Part shown: positions 9,008-16,217 of the stretch, piece by piece
Layout of the letters: each line of letters opens with the position of its first letter
Position numbering within the stretch: the first letter of the stretch is position 1
Assembly (NCBI RefSeq): GCF_001884065.1
Contig: NZ_MACH01000131.1
Location: forward strand, 1 to 64,000
Source: Bacillus proteolyticus
GTDB taxonomy: Bacteria; Bacillota; Bacilli; Bacillales; Bacillaceae_G
Direction: 5' to 3'
DNA length: 64,000 nt
Made by a program: the position numbers and the translations under genes
Notes under the pieces: model-generated
The model's input: the letters and a program-made list of their open reading frames with translations, nothing else
Databases searched by the model: none
What the model was told of the DNA's origin: nothing

Positions 9008-10057
9008 ATGAATCAAGAAGAATTGTTTGATGTAACCGTGATAGGCGGAGGGCCTGCGGGGCTTTATTCAGCTTTTTATAGTGGACTAAGAGAGATGAAA
9101 ACGAAAATAATAGAATTTCAACCACAGTTAGGTGGTAAAATACATGTTTATCCAGAAAAAATGATTTGGGATATTGGCGGATTATTACCGGTTACTGGCG
9201 AGAAATTAATTGAGCAACTTGTACAACAAGGATTAACATTTCAGCCTGAAGTTGCATTGAATACAAAAATAGAATCAATTATTCGTAATGAAGATGGTAT
9301 TTTTACGTTGAAAACAAGCAATGGAGAAGAACATTTTTCAAAAACAGTGATCGTCGCAACTGGGAGTGGTATATTGAATCCACAAAAGTTGTCAATTGAA
9401 GGTGCAGAGAGATTCGAAGTCTCAAATTTAAATTATACAGTTAAATCGTTAAAACGTTTCAAAGATAAAACGGTAATTATTTCAGGTGGAGGGAACTCTG
9501 CAATTGATTGGGCGAATGAATTAGAACCAATCGCGAAAAAAGTGTATTTAACATATAGAAAAGAAGAATTGTCTGGTCACGAAGCACAAGTCAAACAACT
9601 TATGAACAGTTCAGCAGAATGTTTCTTTAATACATCGATTACAAAATTAATTGCTGGTGATAACCATGAAACGATTGAATATGTAGCATTAACAAATCAT
9701 GAAACGGGAGAGGTTTCTCAGTTATCTATCGATGAAGTTATTATTAATCATGGATATGAACGTGACATTGCATTATTGGAAAATAGTGAGCTAGATGTCG
9801 CAATTGTAGATAATTACTTTATTGCAGGGAATGCAAATAGTGAGTCCTCGGTAGACGGATTATATGCTGCTGGAGATATTTTAAAGCATGACGGAAAATT
9901 ACATTTAATTGCAGGGGCATTCCAAGATGCTGGAAATGCTGTAAATAAAGCGAAACAATTTATTCAACCAGATGCGAGTGAGTATGGTATGGTTTCTTCT
10001 CATAATGAGGTATTTAAGAAGAGAAATCGAGAATTGATTAAGCAGATGATGAAATAA
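9008..10057 (+). CDS. Ferredoxin/flavodoxin-NADP+ reductase (thioredoxin-reductase-like)
   Basis: Homodimeric FAD enzyme of the YumC/YcgT type (349 residues) that moves electrons between NADPH and ferredoxin or flavodoxin. The FAD-binding motif VIGGGPAGLYSAFY is at residues 11-24, the NADPH-binding motif IISGGGNSAIDWAN near 157-170, and the second FAD motif AAGDILKHDGKLHLIAGAF near 285-303. The CxxC pair of thioredoxin reductase is absent, which separates this family from TrxB. The Fur box 29 bases upstream and the divergent siderophore importer suggest a role in reducing flavodoxin, or iron released from siderophores, under iron limitation. The RBS is GAGGAG. Confidence 0.93.
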   Translation: MNQEELFDVTVIGGGPAGLYSAFYSGLREMKTKIIEFQPQLGGKIHVYPEKMIWDIGGLLPVTGEKLIEQLVQQGLTFQPEVALNTKIESIIRNEDGIFTLKTSNGEEHFSKTVIVATGSGILNPQKLSIEGAERFEVSNLNYTVKSLKRFKDKTVIISGGGNSAIDWANELEPIAKKVYLTYRKEELSGHEAQVKQLMNSSAECFFNTSITKLIAGDNHETIEYVALTNHETGEVSQLSIDEVIINHGYERDIALLENSELDVAIVDNYFIAGNANSESSVDGLYAAGDILKHDGKLHLIAGAFQDAGNAVNKAKQFIQPDASEYGMVSSHNEVFKKRNRELIKQMMK

Positions 10058-10073
10058 TAAAGGAACAAGTATA

Positions 10074-10125
10074 CCCCCATTCACCTCTCTATTCGTATGG
10101 ACGAGAGAGGTGAATGGGGGGTTTC
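10074..10125 (+). terminator. Intrinsic terminator after the reductase gene
   Basis: A 17-bp stem rich in G-C (10074-10090 with 10104-10120) is followed by GTTTCCTGTTT. Confidence 0.88.
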
Positions 10126-10170
10126 CTGTTTATTATATCTGCAATCATTATCATGACACCGGTTTCATTA

Positions 10171-10187
10171 GTTCATGTGACATGAAC
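10171..10187. promoter_or_regulatory. Short perfect palindrome in a convergent intergenic region
   Basis: GTTCATG and CATGAAC flank TGA, giving a 7-3-7 inverted repeat. Its place between two convergent genes is odd for an operator. I do not recognise the regulator. Confidence 0.25.
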
Positions 10188-10232
10188 GTTTTATTTGTAA
10201 TCTCTCTAGAAAACAATGAATCTAGGTTTGGT

Positions 10233-10601
10233 TTATGCTGTCCCTTTCGCCTGTTCATTCGGAAATGGCATATTTAGTATAGAAGCAATGTATTGTTTTC
10301 CATGTTTTCGAGCTAATGATTCTAATATTTGGCGAACGCGTTTTGTAAGATGGCCTTGTTTTTTTATAGCCTCACAATATGCATCATAGAAAACGTATTT
10401 AGCCCAAAGGAAATCATCTTGTTGGAATAAGAAATGATTTTTGTACCATTCGCCAATTGTATGATAGCAATTGCTTTCATGTACTGCTGCACTTTGTGAA
10501 AGAATACGATCGGATAAAGACTTAGATAGATGAGAAATTGTGTTTTCTGTTTCAACTCGTAATGTTTTTTCTAACATTGTAATGATGTGACGAGTAGCCA
10601 T
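10233..10601 (-). CDS. Conserved hypothetical protein (122 aa)
   Basis: I do not recognise this family. The 122-residue product is soluble, mostly helical and basic, with no signal peptide or membrane segment. The middle is aromatic-rich (HTIGEWYKNHFLFQQDDFLW and YVFYDAYCEAI). AAGGAG lies seven to eight bases before ATG 10601, which supports translation. It stands alone on the minus strand, convergent with the reductase gene and divergent from the helix-turn-helix gene. Codon use matches its neighbours. Real gene, function unknown. Confidence 0.75.
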   Translation of the reverse strand: MATRHIITMLEKTLRVETENTISHLSKSLSDRILSQSAAVHESNCYHTIGEWYKNHFLFQQDDFLWAKYVFYDAYCEAIKKQGHLTKRVRQILESLARKHGKQYIASILNMPFPNEQAKGTA

Positions 10602-10793
10602 ATGTTAACTCTCCTTTGTGTAAATGGGTAATACCATTCTATATTTTAAAAAAATACTTACTATATTATTATACAATATATGGAATGCATCTACCTGCTT
10701 TTTAATTTGTATTTACAAAATCTTTTTTATTTGTTTACAAAAATAAAGTAAGATACAGTATATATATGAAAAAACTATAAAGGGATGAACACA

Positions 10794-11024
10794 TTGTATA
10801 TAACGATAGAAGAGGCTGCGGAATATTTGAATTTACCCAAATCGTATGTTGAAGATTTAATTCAGCAAAAGAAAGTTCGTGCACTGTTTGATGGAGAGCA
10901 ATATTTATTAAACAAGGAACAGTTTAATACACATTTAGAACAAATGGAGAAATATAAGCAATTAGTGGAAGAAATATTAAATGAGCCAATTCCGGAAGAT
11001 ATGGATGTTAAAGACGAAGATTAA
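10794..11024 (+). CDS. Small excisionase-type helix-turn-helix protein
   Basis: A 76-residue DNA-binding protein of the HTH_17 (MerR/excisionase-like) group: TIEEAAEYLNLPKSYVEDLI forms the helix-turn-helix, followed by KKVRALFDGEQYLLNKEQF, the short wing. The C-terminus is acidic (EPIPEDMDVKDED). An ATG at 10785 is buried in the Shine-Dalgarno (AAAGGGATG), so TTG at 10794 with nine-base spacing is the better start (MYITIEEAAEYL). There is no recombinase nearby, so excision is unlikely; a small transcription factor or spore-related regulator is more plausible. A very strong terminator follows. Confidence 0.72.
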   Translation: MYITIEEAAEYLNLPKSYVEDLIQQKKVRALFDGEQYLLNKEQFNTHLEQMEKYKQLVEEILNEPIPEDMDVKDED

Positions 11025-11031
11025 ATTTATG

Positions 11032-11086
11032 AAAATCCCCCGTATTAAGATATGAAGAAATGTATCTTAATACGGGGGATTTTTGT
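11032..11086 (+). terminator. Strong intrinsic terminator
   Basis: A stem of about 21 bp (11032-11052 with 11063-11083) carrying a five-G/five-C core, followed by a T-run. It isolates the HTH gene from the coat cluster. Confidence 0.93.
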
Positions 11087-11206
11087 ATGAAGATATGAAA
11101 AAATCACCCGAAATCCTAGAGTTAATTTAAGGGAAAGAAGATTTTTATAGGGATTCGTACTATTAGTTAAAAGCATATTTTTTCATGGCGGGGACAAACA
11201 TAGCGA

Positions 11207-11233
11207 ACATAACCTGTACAGATACATATACTA
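11207..11233 (+). promoter_or_regulatory. Sigma-K-like promoter of the CotB genes
   Basis: AC at 11207-11208 (-35) and CATATACTA at 11225-11233 (-10, consensus CATANNNTA) are 16 bases apart, as expected for sigma-K. It lies about 40 bases before the first coat gene, which fits late mother-cell expression. Confidence 0.6.
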
Positions 11234-11273
11234 TCAGTGCAAAAGCTTATAAATTAATGGAAGGGGTTTTCTC

Positions 11274-11795
11274 GTGAGTTTATTCAATTGGGATTTTTTG
11301 GAAGGTTTAATTGGATCTAATGTAAGAGTAAACAGAGGTGGACCAGAATCTCAAAAAGGAACAATAGTGTCAATAGGTGCGGACTACTTCGTATTACAGA
11401 ATGAAAAAGGAGAGCACCATTACTATCAGCTTCGTCATCTGAAAAGCATTACAAAAAATACGAAAGATGGTGGAATAGCTGATTCTGGATGGTCGGAAGA
11501 AGACAGTGCAGAAGACTTTGAAACGCTACTTCAAAACTTTAAATACCGCTGGGTGAAAATTAATCGTGGTGGTCCAGAGAAAATTGAAGGTATTTTACAA
11601 GATGTTTCTAATGATTATGTAACGTTAATTATAAAAGAAGAAATTGTACTAATTGCACTGTCTCATATTAAAAGTGTTAATTATAATGCACCAGTAAGTG
11701 GAGAGAGCGATGAGAGTAGCGATGAGAAAAGTAATGAAAACAGCAATAATTCAAGTCGAGCTCGCGCACAAAGACAATCAAGTAGAGGAAGATAA
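11274..11795 (+). CDS. cotB: Spore coat protein CotB-like, first paralogue
   Basis: Outer spore-coat protein family. The 173-residue product has two copies of the CotB module: VRVNRGGPESQKGTIVSI with YYQLRHLKSI (residues about 15-60), and KINRGGPEKIEGILQD with LSHIKSV (about 95-140). B. subtilis CotB has near-identical modules (RGGPESKKG, YYQLEHVKSI, INRGGPEAIEG) in a 380-residue protein with a long serine/lysine tail. Here the tail is short (about 30 residues, Ser/Asn/Glu then Arg-rich). The start is GTG with AAGGGG seven bases upstream. A paralogue follows after 15 bases. Coat location is inferred from the family and the sigma-K-like promoter. Confidence 0.9.
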   Translation: MSLFNWDFLEGLIGSNVRVNRGGPESQKGTIVSIGADYFVLQNEKGEHHYYQLRHLKSITKNTKDGGIADSGWSEEDSAEDFETLLQNFKYRWVKINRGGPEKIEGILQDVSNDYVTLIIKEEIVLIALSHIKSVNYNAPVSGESDESSDEKSNENSNNSSRARAQRQSSRGR

Positions 11796-11810
11796 TACAG
11801 AAAGGAGGGT

Positions 11811-12260
11811 ATGAATTTGAAGAAGTTAGTATGCTGTGATCAAATCAAAGGTTTAGTAGGTGAGAATGTAAAAGTAAATCTTCGCGGACCGGAAAGTCGA
11901 GTAGGTGTACTGTCAGTGTTAGGGAAAGATTACCTTACACTACAATTACCTCATGGAGAAGTAGTGTATTATCAGTTGAAACATGTGAAGAGTCTAGTCA
12001 GAAAAGTGAAAGAAGCGCAAGGAGACTATGATTCATGTTTCTGCTCTGATGACGATACTTTTTTAGATGTATTAAATGATTTGAAGTATACGTGGATAAA
12101 GATTAATCGTGGTGGACCAGAGTGTGTGGAGGGTTTATTAAGTGATATACATGATGGAAATATTACACTAGTAAACGGTGATGAAGTCATTTATGTAATT
12201 AATTCTCATATTAAGAGTGTAAGTCAAATAGTTAAAAACAAAAAGAATGAAGAAGAATAA
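11811..12260 (+). CDS. Spore coat protein CotB-like, second paralogue
   Basis: Tandem paralogue of the preceding gene, 149 residues. It carries the same two modules: VKVNLRGPESRVGVLSVL with YYQLKHVKSL (residues about 19-60), and KINRGGPECVEGLLSD with NSHIKSV (about 98-140). It lacks the Ser/Arg tail and instead carries cysteines at CC (residues 8-9) and CFC (about 73-75), which could cross-link in the coat. AAAGGAGG precedes the ATG, and the 15-base gap to cotB implies one transcript. It arose by duplication. Confidence 0.88.
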   Translation: MNLKKLVCCDQIKGLVGENVKVNLRGPESRVGVLSVLGKDYLTLQLPHGEVVYYQLKHVKSLVRKVKEAQGDYDSCFCSDDDTFLDVLNDLKYTWIKINRGGPECVEGLLSDIHDGNITLVNGDEVIYVINSHIKSVSQIVKNKKNEEE

Positions 12261-12284
12261 TGTTTAATAAATAAGAGGGGCATT

Positions 12285-12341
12285 ATGATTGAAATTGAAG
12301 AGCGATTTCATATATCGCTGCAATTATTTCGCGATATATGA
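12285..12341 (+). CDS. Possible 18-residue peptide overlapping an inverted repeat
   Basis: ATG at 12285 with AGAGGGG four bases upstream opens an 18-codon frame (MIEIEERFHISLQLFRDI). Its 3' half is the inverted repeat at 12306-12343, so coding and RNA structure overlap. No homologue is known to me; it may simply be spacer. Confidence 0.2.
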   Translation: MIEIEERFHISLQLFRDI

Positions 12342-12343
12342 AA
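12306..12343 (+). repeat. 13-bp perfect inverted repeat between coat genes
   Basis: Arms 12306-12318 and 12331-12343 are exact complements around a 12-base loop. No T-run follows directly. Outside it, GGGGCA (12277-12282) can pair with TGCCCC near 12374-12379, giving a larger fold. Could be a processing or stability element between the second and third coat genes. Confidence 0.55.
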
Positions 12344-12439
12344 AGGAATTTCTTACTATTAAAAAACAGAAAAGTGCCCCCGATTATTTTTGGGAAATAG
12401 AAGAGAGAAAAGTACAATTTCATAGAAAGGAGGATATAG

Positions 12440-13108
12440 ATGAATGAGCTGAACAAAAATATTGGAGAAAATATATACGTTAAATTAATCGGTGAAAAAA
12501 GATTTAAAGGTGTATTAATTGATGTAGGAAATGATATTGTAGTTCTTTACAATGGACAAGACTATGTATATATATCTTTATACCATGTCCAATATTATAA
12601 ATTTTTGAGAGGGCATGAAGAAGAAATATTAAAACCAGATGTGGACTCTGTAATTAAGAGAGAATCACCTTCAATTTCTTTGAGGAAAGTATTAAGCACA
12701 TCTAAAGGGATTTTTACAGAAATTTATGTGGCAGGAAATGCTCCAATACACGGTTATGTTACAAGTGTAATGAACGATTATATTGTTTTTTATAGCCCAG
12801 TTTATAAAACGGTGTATATATCTTTAAAGCATTTGAAATGGTTAATTCCTTATAAAGAGAACCAAGTACCTTATTCCCTCAACAAAAATGAACTCCCCGT
12901 AAATCCACTAAATATTACTTTAGCTAGAACATTTGAAGAACAGCTTATTAAAATGGCTGGGAAAATTATGGTTTTTGATTTAGGTGAGGAATATAACAAA
13001 ATCGGAAAGATGGAGAAAATTGATGAAGGACATATTGAAATATTAAAAGCACGTGACGCAAAAATGTATGTGAATATTCAACATGTGAAATCTGTCCATT
13101 GTCCGTAG
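12440..13108 (+). CDS. CotB-related protein with three small beta-barrel modules
   Basis: 222 residues with three diverged repeats resembling the CotB module: GENIYVKLIGEKRFKGVLID with YVYISLYHVQ (about 7-52), EIYVAGNAPIHGYVTSV with VYISLKHLKWL (about 88-135), and GKIMVFDLGEEYNKIGKMEK with MYVNIQHVKSV (about 174-220). The NRGGPE signature is lost, but the spacing and the closing (Y)(I/Q)xxxHVKS strand are kept. AAAGGAGG lies seven bases before the ATG. Position behind two CotB genes suggests another coat or exosporium component. The functional call is inference; the repeat pattern is visible. Confidence 0.7.
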   Translation: MNELNKNIGENIYVKLIGEKRFKGVLIDVGNDIVVLYNGQDYVYISLYHVQYYKFLRGHEEEILKPDVDSVIKRESPSISLRKVLSTSKGIFTEIYVAGNAPIHGYVTSVMNDYIVFYSPVYKTVYISLKHLKWLIPYKENQVPYSLNKNELPVNPLNITLARTFEEQLIKMAGKIMVFDLGEEYNKIGKMEKIDEGHIEILKARDAKMYVNIQHVKSVHCP

Positions 13109-13172
13109 GCTAGTTTAAAGGGCTGGCTTTTTCTTTTATATATGCGGAAGAAAAGGTCGAGCCTATTTTTTT
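13106..13172 (+). terminator. Terminator of the coat cluster
   Basis: TAGGCT (13106-13111, including the stop codon) pairs with AGCCTA (13160-13165), enclosing a pyrimidine/purine inner stem (CTTTTTCTT with GAAGAAAAG). A run of seven T follows. Confidence 0.7.
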
Positions 13173-13195
13173 ACCGTTATTTGGATATGAGGGGG

Positions 13196-13307
13196 AAAGT
13201 GAATTGAATATATAAGTATGTTACTGTTTTTACTTATAAAGAGGTAATCTTGTACTACATTATAAAAAAGATGTACGAGCTACTTTTTGTTGTATTCAAT
13301 TCACTTT
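13196..13307 (+). ncRNA. Structured element bounded by a perfect 15-bp inverted repeat
   Basis: AAAGTGAATTGAATA (13196-13210) is exactly complementary to 13293-13307. Two inner hairpins fit between: 13211-13218 with 13231-13238 (8 bp) and a smaller one at 13256-13275. The result is a 112-base three-way-junction fold, 44 bases before the next start codon. It could be a leader RNA, a small RNA, or a MITE-like repeat of the kind common in the B. cereus group. It matches no riboswitch that I know. Confidence 0.5.
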
Positions 13308-13351
13308 TTGAGTAAGTGCTGCTCAACTAATTTATTAAAGGGGTTTTATTT

Positions 13352-14617
13352 GTGGAGCAGTTTCCAAATTCGCTTTCGATTACGTTGCTTGGCAGTGCTG
13401 GTGGAGCAGCAAAAGCAGTGTTAGCAATTTTGAATCAAGCGGTAGTAAATGAAAAAGATCCAATTTATGAAGTGATAAAGAATGTAGATTTCCATTTGGT
13501 GGATATAAAACAAAAAGATAAAAATTATTATGATGAGTTGTTTCCAAATTTGAAAGAGCAATTTTTTTTATATGAAATGAACCTTCAAGATGTAGTCAAA
13601 TTTAAACAACATTTAAAAGAAAAAAGAACGAAGGTTGTTATTGATGTTTCAGGGGCGGATACGATTAGGGTACTGAGTTGTTGTAATGAACTTGGCATTT
13701 GTTACATTAATTCGGCTTTGGAAAATGAGGCAGTAGATCAGGACAATAGTTTACTCGGTTTTCAGCTTACGGAAAGGTATACGAGGTTTGAGAAGGAGAA
13801 AGCAACATTCACAAATACAAGAGCGATTATAGGCTCAGGTATGAATCCTGGTGTTGTTCAATGGATGGTTGTGGAGCTTATGAAAGAACGCCCAAATGAA
13901 AAGCCACGAGCATGCTATATTGTAGAACATGATACGTCATTTTTGAATGATACGGCACTTATAAAGCCACATACACTTTATGCTTCATGGGCAGTAGAGC
14001 GATTTCTAGATGAAGCGATATGGAGTTATCCGATGTATATGAGTCATCATCGTCCTCTTTATTTTTATGAGGATGTATATGCTTCAGAGTACAAAGTAAA
14101 GTTAGGAGAAGAAGAGTTTTATGGTTGTTTAATGCCACATGAGGAAGTTTTAATTTTAGGGAAAACCTTCAATATGGAAGTGGGTTTTCTTTACCGAATT
14201 AATGAGTATACAACTAATTTAATTAGACAGAACTTAGATAAGGTAGAAGATTTATGGAATTGGAATCGTAAAGTATTTAATCCAGCTGAAGAACAGGTTG
14301 CTGGAGAGGATTTGGTTGGTGTGCTACTCGTTTATGAAAATAGTGAAACATATATGTATAACGTGATGAATAGCAGCCAAGTTTTTCAAAAATATAAAAC
14401 GAATGCGACATACTTCCAAGTAGGGTGCGGAATTTATGCAGGTTTGTGCAGTTTACTTTTAGATCCCTTTGGACAAGGTGCTTATTACGTTGAGGAGTTA
14501 TTATTAAATACGGAAAGTAAGTACGGCGAATATCTAAATTTATATATGAAGGATTTTGTAATAGGGCATAATAATTTTACTGATGGATTGCTACACGATA
14601 GGGTAAGGTGGATATAA
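13352..14617 (+). CDS. Homospermidine-synthase-like NAD-dependent enzyme (saccharopine dehydrogenase superfamily)
   Basis: 421 residues, cytosolic. The N-terminal Rossmann fold shows ITLLGSAGGAAKAVLAIL (residues about 9-26) and VVIDVSGADTIRVLS (about 95-109). The middle has IIGSGMNPGVVQWMVVELM (about 160-178), which resembles the conserved ANPG segment of bacterial homospermidine synthase. Such enzymes transfer an aminobutyl or aminopropyl group between polyamines using NAD. The exact reaction here is unknown; saccharopine or carboxynorspermidine-type dehydrogenases are alternatives. The start is GTG with AAAGGGG eight bases upstream. The structured element and sporulation-type genes precede it; a terminator follows. 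Confidence 0.65.
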   Translation: MEQFPNSLSITLLGSAGGAAKAVLAILNQAVVNEKDPIYEVIKNVDFHLVDIKQKDKNYYDELFPNLKEQFFLYEMNLQDVVKFKQHLKEKRTKVVIDVSGADTIRVLSCCNELGICYINSALENEAVDQDNSLLGFQLTERYTRFEKEKATFTNTRAIIGSGMNPGVVQWMVVELMKERPNEKPRACYIVEHDTSFLNDTALIKPHTLYASWAVERFLDEAIWSYPMYMSHHRPLYFYEDVYASEYKVKLGEEEFYGCLMPHEEVLILGKTFNMEVGFLYRINEYTTNLIRQNLDKVEDLWNWNRKVFNPAEEQVAGEDLVGVLLVYENSETYMYNVMNSSQVFQKYKTNATYFQVGCGIYAGLCSLLLDPFGQGAYYVEELLLNTESKYGEYLNLYMKDFVIGHNNFTDGLLHDRVRWI

Positions 14618-14627
14618 ATTGTGATTG

Positions 14628-14660
14628 AAAAGGAAGGAGCTGTATCTCCTTCCTTTTAGT
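14628..14660 (+). terminator. Intrinsic terminator
   Basis: A 12-bp stem (14628-14639 with 14646-14657) built of AAAAGGAAGGAG and its complement, with a short T-rich end. Confidence 0.85.
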
Positions 14661-14761
14661 ATTAGAAGGTTATATATTGCTCTGAAAGCAATTTCATACG
14701 TATAATTTAAGGGGATAACATGTGAAATGTCATTTTTGTATTGATCAAGGGGAGTTTTTAT

Positions 14762-15988
14762 ATGAACAAATACAAGAGCTTGATTTATGAAGAAAGAGAA
14801 GCTTTAAAAGTATTTATATTATTATTCTATATTATATTCTTTTTATATGACGTTATCTATTATTTTGTTTATCCTGCTATGAATATTAACGAAGCAAGGA
14901 TAGGTTGGCCAGAAGGTGGTATGGGAATAGGCGTATATATATTAGTAATATCTTTGTTTCCTATTTCAATATATCTTCGAAAACAAGGGTATGTATATTT
15001 TGTAAAATATTTATTTTTAATTGGATATATGCTTATTGACATTATTAATAACTTAATGATTTATTTACACAGTGATCGTGTTTTTGAAAATGGAAATATG
15101 GTTGAAATATTTTTAATTTTATTTGCACCGATTTTCGTGAATAGAAAATATTTTTATTTCGTTTCCTGTAGTGTAATTGGTAAATATGTATTTTTCACGT
15201 TGATATTACAAGATATAAAAGTTGTGATTCCGCTTGTTTTATGTGTATTCTTTTTTATTATTTCACATTCTCTGTTAAAACGTTTCCAGTCTTATGTAAG
15301 AACAGTTGTTAAGATGATGAGCAATATGAAAGAGACCGAAAATTTAGCTCTTATTGGGACCATGTCTACAACAATTGCTCATGAAATTCGAAATCCATTA
15401 ACAGCTTTAAAAGGATTTACACAAATTCAAAAGGAAAGAAATCTTGAGGATACGCTGAGCTATGAGATTATGCTGCAAGAAATTGAGAGAATTAATGAGT
15501 TTGTTAGTGAATTGATGTTATTAGGAAAACCGAAACCAACAAATTATGAATGGTGTAATATACGGGAAATCCTTTTATATGTTGTACAGTTAATGGAAAG
15601 TTATGCGACTCAATATAAAGTGAAATTTCATTTGCAAGTAGATGGAAATTTACCTGTTATAAATGGTGATGATAAACAATTAAAGCAAGTGTTATTAAAC
15701 ATTATCAAAAATGGAATAGAATCGATGCCAAAGGGTGGAGATATTCAGATTCGTGCATATAAAAAAGGTGGAGAGAATTTGTGTATTTCTATTGAAGATC
15801 AAGGTTTTGGGATAGAAAATGAGAAGATAGAAAAGATCGGAAAAGCTTTTTATACAACAAAAGAGAATGGTACAGGTCTTGGACTAATGATTACATATAA
15901 AATTATTGAAGAACATCAAGGGAGTATCGCGATTCAAAGTAGTATGGGTGTAGGAACGAAAGTGGAAATTTATTTACCAACAGTGTAG
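14762..15988 (+). CDS. Orphan membrane sensor histidine kinase (sporulation-kinase type)
   Basis: 408 residues. About six transmembrane segments fill residues 15-180 with almost no extracellular domain and no PAS domain. The H-box AHEIRNPLTALKGFTQ has its phospho-accepting histidine near residue 207; the N-box NIIKNGIESMPKGG is near 312, G1 is IEDQGFGI and G2 is ENGTGLGLMITYKII. This layout resembles KinB-like kinases that feed the Spo0F/Spo0A phosphorelay, and the lack of an adjacent response regulator fits that; the partner is inference. An upstream in-frame TTG (14741) precedes the RBS, so ATG 14762, seven bases after AAGGGGAG, is chosen. Confidence 0.85.
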   Translation: MNKYKSLIYEEREALKVFILLFYIIFFLYDVIYYFVYPAMNINEARIGWPEGGMGIGVYILVISLFPISIYLRKQGYVYFVKYLFLIGYMLIDIINNLMIYLHSDRVFENGNMVEIFLILFAPIFVNRKYFYFVSCSVIGKYVFFTLILQDIKVVIPLVLCVFFFIISHSLLKRFQSYVRTVVKMMSNMKETENLALIGTMSTTIAHEIRNPLTALKGFTQIQKERNLEDTLSYEIMLQEIERINEFVSELMLLGKPKPTNYEWCNIREILLYVVQLMESYATQYKVKFHLQVDGNLPVINGDDKQLKQVLLNIIKNGIESMPKGGDIQIRAYKKGGENLCISIEDQGFGIENEKIEKIGKAFYTTKENGTGLGLMITYKIIEEHQGSIAIQSSMGVGTKVEIYLPTV

Positions 15989-16090
15989 TGCAGTAGACGA
16001 AATTACTTTTCAGAAAAGTGTTCTTGTTGTGTAAATATAAACATTTTATAAAATGTTTCAAGAAGGGTTTTTTTTATAAAACACTTCGTT

Positions 16091-16190
16091 TATAATGGAG
16101 GAAAATATCGACATAGAGCTTTTAGCTCGTGTAACGGTTCGGTAGTGTGATGAAAAGAAAAGAAGGGGTGCACGCGCATCCTTTTTTCTA
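16091..16190 (+). ncRNA. Possible structured leader with terminator before the PqqD-like gene
   Basis: A TATAAT box (16091-16096) is followed by a hairpin (16111-16132, GAGCTTTTAGCTC core) and then a bulged G-C hairpin (16164-16182) ending in TTTTTT. This terminator lies 30 bases before the start codon, as in an attenuator. It matches no riboswitch class I know, and the -35 region is weak. Upstream, 16040-16059 is a near-perfect palindrome that may terminate the kinase gene. Confidence 0.4.
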
Positions 16191-16217
16191 TGCGGATATT
16201 ATGAAAGAGGTGGTATG

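Noticed and set aside
10794-11024. Mobile-element excisionase
   Set aside because: The fold is excisionase-like, but there is no integrase, att-like repeat or tRNA nearby.
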